From Clostridiales bacterium (lineage in GTDB: Bacteria > Bacillota > Clostridia > Christensenellales > CAG-138), in contig SVGX01000020.1 in the NCBI GenBank assembly GCA_015056105.1, positions 1 to 34,007 on the forward strand: a DNA stretch of 34,007 bases, in the 5' to 3' direction. This document shows, piece after piece, positions 15,343 through 22,761 of the stretch (the first letter of the stretch is position 1; each line of letters opens with the position of its first letter). The position numbers and the translations under genes were made by a program. The notes under the pieces were generated by a model. It saw only the letters and a list, made by a program, of their open reading frames with translations, was not told where the DNA came from and did not search any database.

Positions 15343-16350
15343 TTACAGCAGGATGATGCCGGCCTTTTCGCAGCTTTCGATGGTCTCCTTATCCCAGATG
15401 GAGGACTGCACTTCGCCGATGTGGGCTTTGTTCATCAGCAGCATGCAAAGGCGGCTCTGGCCGATACCGCCGCCGATGGTAAGGGGCAGCTCGTTGTTGA
15501 GGAGCATGCTGTGGAAGGGAAGGCTGCGGCGATCATTGCAGTTCCGCTCGCTGAGCTGACGGTCAAGGGCTTCCGCATCCACACGGATACCCATGGAAGA
15601 GATCTCCATCGCGCAGTCGAGCAGAGGGAAATAGAACAGGATATCGCCGTTGAGCGTCCAATCGTCATAGTCCGGCGCGCGGCCATCATGGGGTTCACCG
15701 TTTGAAAGCCTGCCGCCGATCTGCATGAGGAATACGGTCTTGTATTGGCGCACGATGGCATGTTCCCGCTCTTTGGGGGAAAGATCCGGGTAAAGGTCAA
15801 GAAGCTCCTGAGAAGTGATGAACTTCACATCCCTCGTCAGCTCCGTAGTGATATGGGGATAACGGGCTTTGAGCGCATCAAGGGTATCACACACGCAGCC
15901 CACGATGGAACGGACGGTGCTGCGGAGGGTATCGATATTGCGGGTATCCCGGGTCAGAACCTTTTCCCAATCCCACTGGTCCACGTATACGGAATGAAGA
16001 TTATCAAGAGTCTCATCCCTGCGGATGGCATTCATATCCGTATAAAGGCCCTTGCCCGGATGGAAATCGTAGCGGTAAAGCGCCATGCGCTTCCACTTCG
16101 CAAGGGAATGAACCACCTGCGCATCAGTCCCGGCGCAGGGAATATCAAATGTAACGGCACGCTCAAAACCGTTCAGGTCATCGTTAAGACCGCTCTGAGG
16201 TTCCACAAAAAGAGGCGCGGTCACGCGCTTTAAGCGCAGCGCCCGGGAAAGGCCATCCTGAAAAGAACGCTTGATGAAGCTGATGGCATCCTGCGTTTCA
16301 TAAAGGGTCATCGTGGGGCGATAGCCCGCCGGAATGATGGTATTTGCCAT
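15343..16350 (-). CDS. asnA: Aspartate--ammonia ligase (asparagine synthetase A)
   Basis: A 335-residue enzyme making asparagine from aspartate, ATP and ammonium. The start at 16350 (MANTIIPAGYRPTMTLYETQDAIS) is supported by AAGGAGA; the track ORF adds 20 codons. AsnA landmarks are FVEPQSGLNDDLNGFERAV near residue 50, VVHSLAKWKRMAL near 80, VDQWDWEK near 120 and the C-terminal LTIGGGIGQSRLCMLLMNKAHIGEVQ. The fold is that of class II aminoacyl-tRNA synthetases, as in AspRS/AsnRS. Length agrees with Escherichia coli AsnA (330). It is a single-gene unit with a strong promoter and shared terminator. No AsnC-type regulator is adjacent. Confidence 0.97.
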   Translation of the reverse strand: MANTIIPAGYRPTMTLYETQDAISFIKRSFQDGLSRALRLKRVTAPLFVEPQSGLNDDLNGFERAVTFDIPCAGTDAQVVHSLAKWKRMALYRYDFHPGKGLYTDMNAIRRDETLDNLHSVYVDQWDWEKVLTRDTRNIDTLRSTVRSIVGCVCDTLDALKARYPHITTELTRDVKFITSQELLDLYPDLSPKEREHAIVRQYKTVFLMQIGGRLSNGEPHDGRAPDYDDWTLNGDILFYFPLLDCAMEISSMGIRVDAEALDRQLSERNCNDRRSLPFHSMLLNNELPLTIGGGIGQSRLCMLLMNKAHIGEVQSSIWDKETIESCEKAGIILL

Positions 16351-16418
16351 ACAAAAGATCTCCTTACGCAAAAGCGGCGGCATTTCGCCGCACGGCATGG
16401 TTTTTGTCAAGTTCTCAT

Positions 16419-16447
16419 ATTATATCCCATATGCTTTTTTATTGCAA
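16419..16447 (-). promoter_or_regulatory. asnA promoter
   Basis: Minus-strand TTGCAA, 17-base spacer, TATAAT. The leader of about 65 bases contains a small hairpin (GCGGC-GAAAT-GCCGC) before the ribosome binding site. Confidence 0.85.
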
Positions 16448-16552
16448 GAAATTCCAATGTCTGACATTCTGTTTCTGCATGCTTCCCTGCTGCCGGATCC
16501 GAACGTTCACGGCAGTTCTTTTATTTTTTCATACTCTGTTAACACGGCGGTC

Positions 16553-16581
16553 TTTTGTATTCGGACAAAAAGCGGTATAAT
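16553..16581 (+). promoter_or_regulatory. Candidate promoter of the LCP gene
   Basis: A perfect TATAAT at 16576-16581 lies 27 bases before the ATG. The -35 is weak (TTTTGT at 17-base spacing). Confidence 0.5.
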
Positions 16582-16608
16582 GCTTGCATACGATAAGAAG
16601 GTGATAAG

Positions 16609-18165
16609 ATGTCCAAAAACAAAAAAGCGGGGAAGGTATTTCTTATCCTGCTTTGCACAGTGCTTCTGCTGCTGATCGCGGTAGCCGTTCTGTTCTATCT
16701 TCGCATCAACAATGCACCGGAAACGCTGTTTGACGATCCGCCCGCAGCGGAGATGACTGCTGCGCCCACAGAGCCCTCCATTCCCACGCCGGAAACAACG
16801 CCGGAACTGAGCGCAGCCCCCACCGCCACGCCTGTTCCCACGCCGGAGCCTACCCCCACCCCCATGAGCGAAGCGGCTATCGAGGCGCTGAGCGACCTCA
16901 GCTTTATGAAAAACCGGGTGAACATCATGGTGTTTGGCATCGACAAAAGCGAAGAGCGGGAAGCCTCCGGCTCCTTCCGCACGGATACCATGATCCTTGT
17001 CACGGTAAATTTCAAGAAAAATTCCGTGGATATGATCTCCATCCCCCGGGATACCTATGTGAAGCTTTACAACAAAAAAGGTGAGCTGATCGACGAGCTT
17101 GACCCCTACAACAAGATCAACAGCGCATTCTCTTTGGGCGGCGGTCTCAAAAAAGGCGGCTATCAGAGCTCCATGAACACAGTGAGCGCCCTTCTTGGCG
17201 GCATTCCCATCAATTACTATGTCAGCGTGGATATGAACGCCGTGAAGGATGTGGTGAACGCCATGGGCGGCGTCACATACGATGTGGATATCGAAGTCAA
17301 TATGAACGGCCGCACCCTCTCCCCCGGCCTTCAGCATCTTGACGGGCAGGCGGTGCTCGATTACTGCCGCCAGCGAAAGGGCAGCAGCGATGTTGCCCGC
17401 GCCGACAGGCAGCAGCGGATGCTGCTCGCTATCTTTAACCAGATGAAATCCACCGGCCAGATCGCCAACATCCCGAAGATCTACAAAGCCGTGGAAAGCA
17501 ATATCGACACGAACCTGAGCTTTGAGCAGATCTGTGCCCTTGCCCTTGTGGCAGTGCGCATGGATTTTGATGACCTTGCCCGGCACATGGTGCCCGGCGC
17601 TTACATGAGCCTTTACGACCGGGATATCTGGGCCCTTGATGCGAAAAAGCTGCAGGAACTTGTAAAGGATGTATTCAATGCGGATATCACCGTTGACCCC
17701 AATGCGGACGGCGAAACGCTCGCTTTGATCACGGAGCAGAACCGTGTCGCAATCGCAGCGGAGCTTGAGAGCGCAAACCGTGCCTATGCGGACGGAAAGT
17801 ATCTTTTGAATAACTACAGCCGCTCCATCCCCTCGGAATCAAAGAGCAGCCTGAAAGCCGCCATGAGCGAGCTTTCCACCGCCATCCGCCGTGAAAACAA
17901 GGCGCTGCTTGATACCTGCGCCCCCGTTGTCAGAAGCCTTGCAGACAGCATTTGGGCTTCCCTCGGCGGCAGCGGCCCCATCCCCTCCGGCGAGTATGCC
18001 GGCTACGATTATTACAGCAGCTGGAGCGGCGGTTCGGCAGATATCGGCAGCATCACGGGCGAAAGCAGTACCCTTGATGGCGGTGAAGCCGATGATGTTT
18101 GGGTGGATGACGGCACAAGCACCGGCGGACTCGGCAGCGGCGGACAGGCATGGGGTATCGGATAA
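16609..18165 (+). CDS. LytR-CpsA-Psr (LCP) family glycopolymer transferase
   Basis: A 518-residue protein with a membrane anchor at residues 9-31, a Pro/Thr-rich linker (about 44-86) and an extracellular LCP domain (about 103-290). LCP landmarks are NIMVFGID (D112), FRTDTMILVTVN (R124, D126), MISIPRDTYV (R147, D148) and VARADRQQRM. LCP enzymes move undecaprenyl-linked polymers such as teichoic acid or capsule to peptidoglycan. The roughly 150-residue extension after residue 365 is not part of the catalytic domain: a helical stretch, then a Ser/Gly/Asp-rich tail. AAGGTG precedes the ATG. A GNAT gene follows after 13 bases. Which polymer is attached cannot be told. Confidence 0.92.
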   Translation: MSKNKKAGKVFLILLCTVLLLLIAVAVLFYLRINNAPETLFDDPPAAEMTAAPTEPSIPTPETTPELSAAPTATPVPTPEPTPTPMSEAAIEALSDLSFMKNRVNIMVFGIDKSEEREASGSFRTDTMILVTVNFKKNSVDMISIPRDTYVKLYNKKGELIDELDPYNKINSAFSLGGGLKKGGYQSSMNTVSALLGGIPINYYVSVDMNAVKDVVNAMGGVTYDVDIEVNMNGRTLSPGLQHLDGQAVLDYCRQRKGSSDVARADRQQRMLLAIFNQMKSTGQIANIPKIYKAVESNIDTNLSFEQICALALVAVRMDFDDLARHMVPGAYMSLYDRDIWALDAKKLQELVKDVFNADITVDPNADGETLALITEQNRVAIAAELESANRAYADGKYLLNNYSRSIPSESKSSLKAAMSELSTAIRRENKALLDTCAPVVRSLADSIWASLGGSGPIPSGEYAGYDYYSSWSGGSADIGSITGESSTLDGGEADDVWVDDGTSTGGLGSGGQAWGIG

Positions 18166-18178
18166 AAAGGAGTTTTGC

Positions 18179-18631
18179 ATGAACATCAAAAGCATTCGGG
18201 AATGCCCCGAACGCATCGGTGCGGCGGCAAATTGGTTCCACGGAAAGTGGAAGGTGCCCGTCAGCGCCTATGTAGAAAGCATGGAAGCGGCGCTTTGCGC
18301 AGAAAAAGGCGTGCCGAACTGGTACATGATCGAAGACGGAGAGGAAAACACGATCGCAGGCATAGGCATCATCGAAAACGATTTCCACAAGCGGCCGGAC
18401 CTTGCGCCGAACCTCTGCGCACTGTATGTGGAAGAGCCTTACCGCAAGCGGGGACTTGCGAAGGCACTCCTTGACCGTGCCTGCAGCGACCTTGCGGCCT
18501 GCGGCATCGGAGATGCTTATCTAATTACAGGCCATACCGGCCTTTATGAACGTTACGGCTTCGATTTTTACGGCATGATCGAAGAGGATGATGGAAACAT
18601 GATCCGCATGTACCATAAGAAAACGAAATAA
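18179..18631 (+). CDS. GNAT family N-acetyltransferase
   Basis: I start at the ATG at 18179 (150 residues), after AAAAGGAG; the longer track ORF runs back into the LCP gene in another frame. The acetyl-CoA binding segment is NLCALYVEEPYRKRGLAKALLDRA (motif A, Q/RxxGxA form), and the C-terminal block YLITGHTGLYERYGFDFYGM is typical of GNAT enzymes. The protein opens with IRECPERIGAAANWFHGKW, a pattern seen in small GNATs of Firmicutes. Substrate unknown. It sits 13 bases after the LCP gene and ends at a very strong bidirectional terminator, so the two share a transcript, although a functional link is not evident. Confidence 0.9.
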   Translation: MNIKSIRECPERIGAAANWFHGKWKVPVSAYVESMEAALCAEKGVPNWYMIEDGEENTIAGIGIIENDFHKRPDLAPNLCALYVEEPYRKRGLAKALLDRACSDLAACGIGDAYLITGHTGLYERYGFDFYGMIEEDDGNMIRMYHKKTK

Positions 18632-18636
18632 CGGCA

Positions 18637-18679
18637 CATAACAAAACGGCGCAGCTGCAAACCGCGCCGTTTTGTTATG
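18637..18679. terminator. Bidirectional terminator, 16-bp perfect stem
   Basis: CATAACAAAACGGCGC and GCGCCGTTTTGTTATG pair perfectly around an eleven-base loop, between the convergent GNAT gene and the ABC ATPase gene. TTTTGTT lies inside the 3' arm in each direction. Confidence 0.88.
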
Positions 18680-18691
18680 CTGTTTTATGTT

Positions 18692-19807
18692 TCAGATAAG
18701 ATTCATACCGGTTTCCTTGTTGAACATATGCACCACGTTGCCGCCGAAGGTGAAGTCCACCTTTGTGCCGAAGGTAAGATCCTGCTCACGGGCACCAAGG
18801 TCCAGCGTGGGGATGATGATGACCACATCCTTGCCGCCCATATTGGCATGCAGATGGATGGAACTGCCCATCATTTCGGAAACATCCACCGTTGCGGTAA
18901 TATGGGCATCCGCATCGCTTCTCGAGAGCATGATATGCTCGGGACGGATACCAAGGGTGATATCCTGCGCTTCGGCACCGGCAGCCCGCAGAGCGGCCTG
19001 TTTGTCTTCTGGCAGATAGACCTTCGCGCTGTCAAGCACCACGCTGTATCCCTTTCCGTCCTTTTCAAGACGGCCGTCGAAGAAGTTCATCTGCGGGGAG
19101 CCGATGAAGCCCGCCACGAAGATGTTGGCAGGGTGATTGAACACTTCCTGCGGGGTGCCGATCTGCTGGATGAAGCCATCCTTCATGATCACGATGCGGT
19201 CGCCAAGGGTCATGGCTTCGGTCTGATCGTGGGTCACGTAGACAAAGGTGGTGTTGATGCGCTGGCGGAGCTTGATGATCTCCGCGCGCATCTGGTTGCG
19301 CAGCTTGGCATCCAGGTTGGAAAGGGGTTCATCCATCAGGAATACCTGCGGATCGCGCACAATGGCACGGCCAATGGCAACGCGCTGCCGCTGACCGCCG
19401 GAAAGAGCCTTGGGCTTACGGTCAAGGTACTCTGTAATATCGAGGATCTCCGCAGCCTCACGCACCTTTTGGTCGATGACTTTCTTCTTCTCTTTGCGGA
19501 GTTTCAGGGCGAACGCCATGTTTTCATAGACCGTCATGTGCGGATACAGTGCGTAGTTCTGGAATACCATCGCGATATCGCGGTCTTTGGGCGGCACATC
19601 GTTCACAAGCTTGTCGCCGATGTATAGCTCGCCGGAAGAGATCTCTTCAAGACCCGCCACCATGCGCAGCGTGGTGGATTTCCCGCAGCCAGAGGGGCCG
19701 ACCAGTACGATGAATTCCTTGTCTGCGATCGTAAGATTGAATTCCTGGACCGCCACTACGTTTTTGTCGTAGACCTTCTTGACATCCTTTAACGTGACCT
19801 TTGCCAT
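18692..19807 (-). CDS. Sugar ABC transporter ATP-binding protein, MsmX/UgpC type
   Basis: I start at the ATG at 19807 (MAKVTLKDVKKVYD, 371 residues), the family N-terminus; the track uses a TTG seven codons earlier. Walker A is VGPSGCGKST (about 32-41), the signature [14 protein letters not shown] (about 134) and Walker B VFLMDEPLSNLDAKLR. The C-terminal regulatory TOBE-like domain (about 240-371, including LGIRPEHI) is present, which marks the carbohydrate importer class (CUT1). No sugar-binding protein or permease is nearby, so it is probably a shared ATPase serving several importers, as MsmX does in Bacillus. The ribosome binding site is unusual: GGAGG lies 23 bases upstream at the foot of a hairpin. 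Confidence 0.93.
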   Translation of the reverse strand: MAKVTLKDVKKVYDKNVVAVQEFNLTIADKEFIVLVGPSGCGKSTTLRMVAGLEEISSGELYIGDKLVNDVPPKDRDIAMVFQNYALYPHMTVYENMAFALKLRKEKKKVIDQKVREAAEILDITEYLDRKPKALSGGQRQRVAIGRAIVRDPQVFLMDEPLSNLDAKLRNQMRAEIIKLRQRINTTFVYVTHDQTEAMTLGDRIVIMKDGFIQQIGTPQEVFNHPANIFVAGFIGSPQMNFFDGRLEKDGKGYSVVLDSAKVYLPEDKQAALRAAGAEAQDITLGIRPEHIMLSRSDADAHITATVDVSEMMGSSIHLHANMGGKDVVIIIPTLDLGAREQDLTFGTKVDFTFGGNVVHMFNKETGMNLI

Positions 19808-20079
19808 ATTTCCCGGCTTTGGCGGCAAAGCCTCCGCTCATGTCGCCTCACACGCGCAGGCAGGCTGCGCCGTGCATTACGGCAGGTCTCCACACTGCCG
19901 CACCGCAAGCCAAACGGTAAAACGCTCCTTTTCTTTCGTACCGCCACGCATTTTGTGGAGTGCATGGCAGCCGCATGTTCATACATGGGAGCGTTCCCCT
20001 ATTCTGTGAAATTATCCCTTCTATGCATGTGGTATGCGAAAAGGCCGAAATGACTGTATTTTACCCGGATTTTTATATA
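19808..20079 (-). other. 272-base gene-free leader upstream of the sugar ATPase gene
   Basis: No credible gene was found; the 65-codon ORF here resembles nothing. On the minus strand three hairpins follow one another: CGGCAG-TGTGGAGAC-CTGCCG, GCGCAG-CCTGC-CTGCGC, and GGCTTT-GCCGCC-AAAGCC ending seven bases before the ATG. The last overlaps a Shine-Dalgarno-like GGAGG. GATAAT near 20010 is a possible -10. No known riboswitch class was recognised. Confidence 0.45.
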
Positions 20080-20580
20080 TTAAAGTATAAGCTCCAGCGT
20101 GTGCTCCGTTTCATCTGAAGCGACCGGTGAAAAGCCCAGCGCAAGATGCATCCGCAGGGAAGCTTCGTTCCATTTGTAAACGGTGGAACCGCTGATCTTT
20201 TTTATACCAAGACTTCGAAGCCGTTCGATCACCGTTTTCATCACCGCCATGCCGATGCCTTTTCCCCGAAACCGCTCAAACCAGATGGCAACAGGCGGGT
20301 TTTCCGCTTTCACCGTTACATCACCAATGGGAATGAATGCCCCGTTTTCAAGGGTTTCGATGAAATACAGCTCGCCATGGGCATCAAGATATTCGCACAT
20401 CCCTTTCACATAAGAAAGATCCGGTTTTTGCGCATCGTCGAAGATCCCTTCCGAGTTTTGGTAGACATAAGGATCCTGATACCCGGGAAGAAGCAGAGCG
20501 TAGTTTCCATCGTATTTTCTCAGGCGAAGGTCATCCCGGATGGGAATGATCTCCGGCTGTGGAATATCCGCAAAAGGCAT
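20080..20580 (-). CDS. GNAT family N-acetyltransferase
   Basis: I start at the ATG at 20580 (MPFADIPQPEII, 166 residues), because GGGAGG lies nine bases upstream; the track start at 20598 overlaps that site. The acetyl-CoA site is ERFRGKGIGMAVMKTVIERLRSLG, and KISGSTVYKWNEASLRMHLALGFS is the conserved C-terminal block in which an asparagine contacts the cofactor. Substrate is unknown. The gene begins one base after the stop codon of the TIM-barrel gene, so the two are translationally coupled and may act in the same small pathway. Confidence 0.88.
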   Translation of the reverse strand: MPFADIPQPEIIPIRDDLRLRKYDGNYALLLPGYQDPYVYQNSEGIFDDAQKPDLSYVKGMCEYLDAHGELYFIETLENGAFIPIGDVTVKAENPPVAIWFERFRGKGIGMAVMKTVIERLRSLGIKKISGSTVYKWNEASLRMHLALGFSPVASDETEHTLELIL

Positions 20581-20581
20581 A

Positions 20582-21370
20582 TTATATTTCCTCCCCATCC
20601 ACCATGCTTCTTAGCCGCTTTGCCGCTTTTGCCGCCCAGGCAAGGTATGCTTCCGGGGAAATATTGCTGTAGCGGTCGCGCCGGTACAGTTCCAGCATCA
20701 GCGTACCGCTGTAGTTTGCTTCCCGCAGCATCCGTGCCACATAGCCGTAATCAAGGGTGCCGTCAAAGGGGATAAGATGCTCATCCCGGTCCGCTATGCC
20801 GTGGTTGTCGTGAATGTGGGTGGTGATGAGCCGTTTGCCGAAAAGAGGCATATACCGCATGCCGCCCGCAAGGCTCTGTTCGTGGCCGCAGTCCCAGCAA
20901 AAGCCCGCGGCGGCATCATCAAAGGTCTCCATGGCCCAGGCGAGATTTGCAAGCTTCCTTTGGTTTTCAAAGGCGATCTTCACGCCCCTCTTCCGTGCAT
21001 ATTCCACAAGTTTCCCAAACCGCAGCCTGCCGATATCCGTTACAGGCGGTGCATTGACGCCGGAGGAAAGATGCACCACAGCGATCTTGGCACCTGCGAT
21101 AAGACAGTGCTCCACCGCTTCCCGCAGCTCCGCAAGCATGGCATCGCCGCCTTCCCCGGGCAACCAGATATCGTTGATATGGGAAAAGGGCGCATGCAGC
21201 GTTTCGCAGCAAATACCGTGCTTTGCACAGAGCGCCGCAGCAGCTTCCTGTTCTTTCAGCGGCAGCGTTTTCATAAAGGTGGCCGTAAAGCCAAGAGCTG
21301 CTATTTCCCTCAAAAAGGCGTTATCATCCATTCCTTTTATCGTGTGCATATTCATGCCGATCCTTCGCAT
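20582..21370 (-). CDS. Sugar phosphate isomerase/epimerase-like TIM-barrel protein
   Basis: A 262-residue protein of the AP-endonuclease-2/xylose-isomerase-like TIM-barrel family. Metal-ligand positions typical of the fold appear in order: ETLHAPFSH (about 56), VVHLSSG (about 99), IAFENQ (about 131), FCWDCGHE (about 158), THIHDNHG (about 184) and LMLELYRR near the end. The GMNMHTIKGMDDNAFLREIAALGF opening is also standard. Substrate cannot be assigned; these enzymes isomerise or epimerise sugars or cyclitols. GAGGAG lies upstream of the ATG. A GNAT gene follows one base after the stop. No carbohydrate kinase or dehydrogenase is adjacent. Confidence 0.87.
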   Translation of the reverse strand: MRRIGMNMHTIKGMDDNAFLREIAALGFTATFMKTLPLKEQEAAAALCAKHGICCETLHAPFSHINDIWLPGEGGDAMLAELREAVEHCLIAGAKIAVVHLSSGVNAPPVTDIGRLRFGKLVEYARKRGVKIAFENQRKLANLAWAMETFDDAAAGFCWDCGHEQSLAGGMRYMPLFGKRLITTHIHDNHGIADRDEHLIPFDGTLDYGYVARMLREANYSGTLMLELYRRDRYSNISPEAYLAWAAKAAKRLRSMVDGEEI

Positions 21371-21449
21371 GCGGCCGCTCCTCCTCGATAAAACTGTATT
21401 TTTATTGTACAGCCTTTACTCTGCTGCGTCACGTTTTTTCTCAAGACGG

Positions 21450-21485
21450 CCGAAGCCGCCCGGCAATCGTGCCGGGCAGCCTCGG
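21450..21485 (-). other. GC-rich hairpin downstream of the DUF4430 lipoprotein gene
   Basis: GCCCGGCA-CGAT-TGCCGGGC (21458-21477) is a perfect 8-bp stem that extends outward through CCGAGGCT/GGCTTCGG with an interruption. It lies 40-75 bases after the lipoprotein stop. No U-tract follows, so it may protect the 3' end or terminate inefficiently. Confidence 0.55.
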
Positions 21486-21524
21486 TATGGGGATCATGCA
21501 TAGCAAAGCCTGTAATTATTCTCT

Positions 21525-21938
21525 TTAGCCTTCCGCTTTGAGGGCATAGGAGGCACCTGCGGTGACATCGGTCATATCCACGCCGGTCGTAGCATATTCG
21601 CCGTCAATGTAGAATGCCCAGTAAAGCGCATCCTCTTCCCAGCTGAGGGTCTCGCCGTTAACGGTTGTCACATAAAGGCCGTATTCGCTTTCTTCGCCGG
21701 CGATAAGCTCAACGGCAAGCAGCGCTTCGCCGACGGTCTTGGCATCGGTATTGACGGTCACGGCAATTGTTTCGCCGTCTTTACCCGTGATCTCAAGGGC
21801 AAATGCACTCGCGCCTTCGCCGAGCACATCGCCGTCCTTCGCCACGGCAGTGGCTTCGGTGTCACCTGCTTTGTCTGCACAGGCAAAAAGGGACAGCGCC
21901 ATCGTAAGCGCAAGAAGCAGAACAAGAATCTTTTTCAT
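21525..21938 (-). CDS. DUF4430 (transcobalamin-C-like) lipoprotein, probable corrinoid-binding protein
   Basis: I start at the ATG at 21938 (137 residues), nine bases after AAAGGAG; the longer track ORF runs back into the leader. A lipoprotein signal peptide is clear: MKKILVLLLALTMALSLFAC, with the lipidated cysteine at residue 20. After a short acidic linker comes a single DUF4430 domain, ending with the diagnostic ALYWAFYIDGEYATTGVDMTDV. This domain is related to the C-terminal part of eukaryotic transcobalamin and intrinsic factor. The gene sits behind a cobalamin riboswitch and opposite a second one controlling an ECF importer. I infer a membrane-anchored B12 or corrinoid binding protein. 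Binding itself is not shown by sequence, and other DUF4430 proteins may bind other ligands. Confidence 0.88.
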   Translation of the reverse strand: MKKILVLLLALTMALSLFACADKAGDTEATAVAKDGDVLGEGASAFALEITGKDGETIAVTVNTDAKTVGEALLAVELIAGEESEYGLYVTTVNGETLSWEEDALYWAFYIDGEYATTGVDMTDVTAGASYALKAEG

Positions 21939-22123
21939 TTTTTCATTCTCCTTTGTTTTAATCTTCCCCACGCCGGGGCCCACGGCGATGGGATAGGATA
22001 CAGCCCGCCTCCGCCTTCTTACCTTTTCATTTACGGCGGCGGTCACATACAGGTTTTTCACCTGCTTGGCAGGCCATGCTATCTTTTACAGCAAGCTGTA
22101 AAGACCGGTTTATGCGGGGCAAC
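21939..22123 (-). other. Structured leader between the riboswitch terminator and the DUF4430 gene
   Basis: This 185-base stretch shows no gene but much pairing on the minus strand. UUUACAG-CUUG-CUGUAAA comes first. CCUGC-CAA-GCAGG and CAGGU-GAAAA-ACCUG follow; these overlap and cannot form together. CCGCCGCC then pairs with GGCGGAGGCGG, and CGCCG-UGGGCCC-CGGCG lies near the end. GGUGAAAAACC followed by CCGCCGCCGUAA resembles part of a cobalamin aptamer core, but the 3' B12-box sequence was not found. Confidence 0.4.
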
Positions 22124-22157
22124 AAAAAAGCGGCAATTCCTTTTTTGGAATCGCCGC
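22124..22157 (-). terminator. Terminator of the minus-strand cobalamin riboswitch
   Basis: GCGGCGATTCC and GGAATTGCCGC form an 11-bp stem (one G-U) with AAAAAA loop, followed by TTTTTTG. It sits about 50 bases after the aptamer and is the expected expression platform: termination when B12 is bound. Confidence 0.92.
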
Positions 22158-22204
22158 AGCCGTTTTCCCGCGTCGTTTTCACCATTGCCCGTACTTGCAG
22201 GCAG

Positions 22205-22413
22205 AAGATGAACAAGATCGTCAAAGCAGTTCTCCTGACTTATGCATCAAAAGCTTTCACACAGCCTTCTCAGGTCTCCCCAATGGCCGGCTTTCACCAA
22301 TGTGTGAAGCCTCCGCATTTACAGTGGCGGTACCGTTCGTGAATTGCACACGATTCTCTTTCACCGCAGGGCTTTTACCGCACCCGCAGCTACTTCGGCG
22401 ATGATTCTGTTGT
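22205..22413 (-). promoter_or_regulatory. Cobalamin riboswitch controlling the DUF4430 lipoprotein
   Basis: The minus strand shows the conserved core: GGTGAAAGAGAATCG, then the invariant CCGCCACTGTAAATG (around 22330-22315), and the 3' B12 box AGTCAGGAGAACTGCTTT (22240-22223). Intervening arms, such as GGCTTCACAC pairing with GTGTGAAAGC, fit the aptamer. A terminator follows. This class binds adenosyl- or methylcobalamin and usually switches expression off at high B12. The promoter lies just upstream. Confidence 0.93.
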
Positions 22414-22419
22414 GGCGTA

Positions 22420-22448
22420 AGGATATCACCCGCAGAAAAATTTGTCAA
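22420..22448 (-). promoter_or_regulatory. Promoter of the minus-strand cobalamin riboswitch
   Basis: Minus-strand TTGACA, 17-base spacer, TATCCT. Its -35 is 15 bases from the -35 of the plus-strand promoter, so the two divergent units share a compact control region. Confidence 0.75.
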
Positions 22449-22463
22449 CCGCTAATTTTTTGA

Positions 22464-22492
22464 TTGCGAACGGCAAGGAATTGTGTTAGTAT
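22464..22492 (+). promoter_or_regulatory. Promoter of the ecfT operon
   Basis: TTGCGA, 17-base spacer, TAGTAT, immediately upstream of the plus-strand riboswitch. Confidence 0.7.
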
Positions 22493-22523
22493 TTGTTTGC
22501 ATGCAAAAGCATGCGATGCATCC

Positions 22524-22700
22524 GATCAAAGGTTTCGGAATGGGGAAATCCCAACGGTACCAAGCCGCCGTAGACGGACACATATGCCCGATGTTCTCAT
22601 TGGCAAGCGCTGAGAAGAGACATCGCCACGGGCGTCCGGAGTCGGAATACAGGCCTTCGATCCGAGTGCGCAGGACTCTTGGGGGCTGTCCGGCGAGGCT
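22524..22700 (+). promoter_or_regulatory. Cobalamin-class riboswitch (variant) controlling the ECF operon
   Basis: The segment follows the cobalamin aptamer pattern with several departures. GGAATGGGGAAATCCC stands for GGGAA...GGUGnAAnnCC, and CGGTACCAAGCCGCCGTA for the CGG..CCGCCACUGUA core. CTCATTGG...TGAGAAGAG fits the internal ACUG/GGGAAG element, and GAGTCGGAATACAGGCC (22639-22655) fits the B12 box. A terminator follows. The downstream ECF genes agree with corrinoid control. The ligand could be a different cobalamin form from that of the minus-strand switch. Confidence 0.78.
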
Positions 22701-22717
22701 TTTTGCACAGTTTATCC

Positions 22718-22746
22718 GCTCCCGTTTCCGGGAGCTTTTTCTTTTT
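22718..22746 (+). terminator. Terminator of the plus-strand riboswitch
   Basis: GCTCCCG-TTTC-CGGGAGC, 7-bp stem, followed by TTTTTCTTTTT and, three bases later, by the ecfT ribosome binding site. This is a typical riboswitch attenuator. Confidence 0.9.
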
Positions 22747-22761
22747 ACGGAGGTCGTTTTC

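Noticed and set aside
19789-19986. 65-codon minus-strand ORF upstream of the sugar ATPase gene
   Set aside because: No ribosome binding site, arginine-rich frame typical of non-coding G+C-rich DNA, and it runs into the start of the ATPase gene.
21939-22123. A definite second, tandem cobalamin riboswitch
   Set aside because: Only part of the core resembles the aptamer and no B12 box was found, so it is kept as a structured leader of unknown function.
22027-22224. Short minus-strand ORF in the leader of the DUF4430 gene
   Set aside because: It crosses the riboswitch terminator and part of the aptamer region and resembles no protein.
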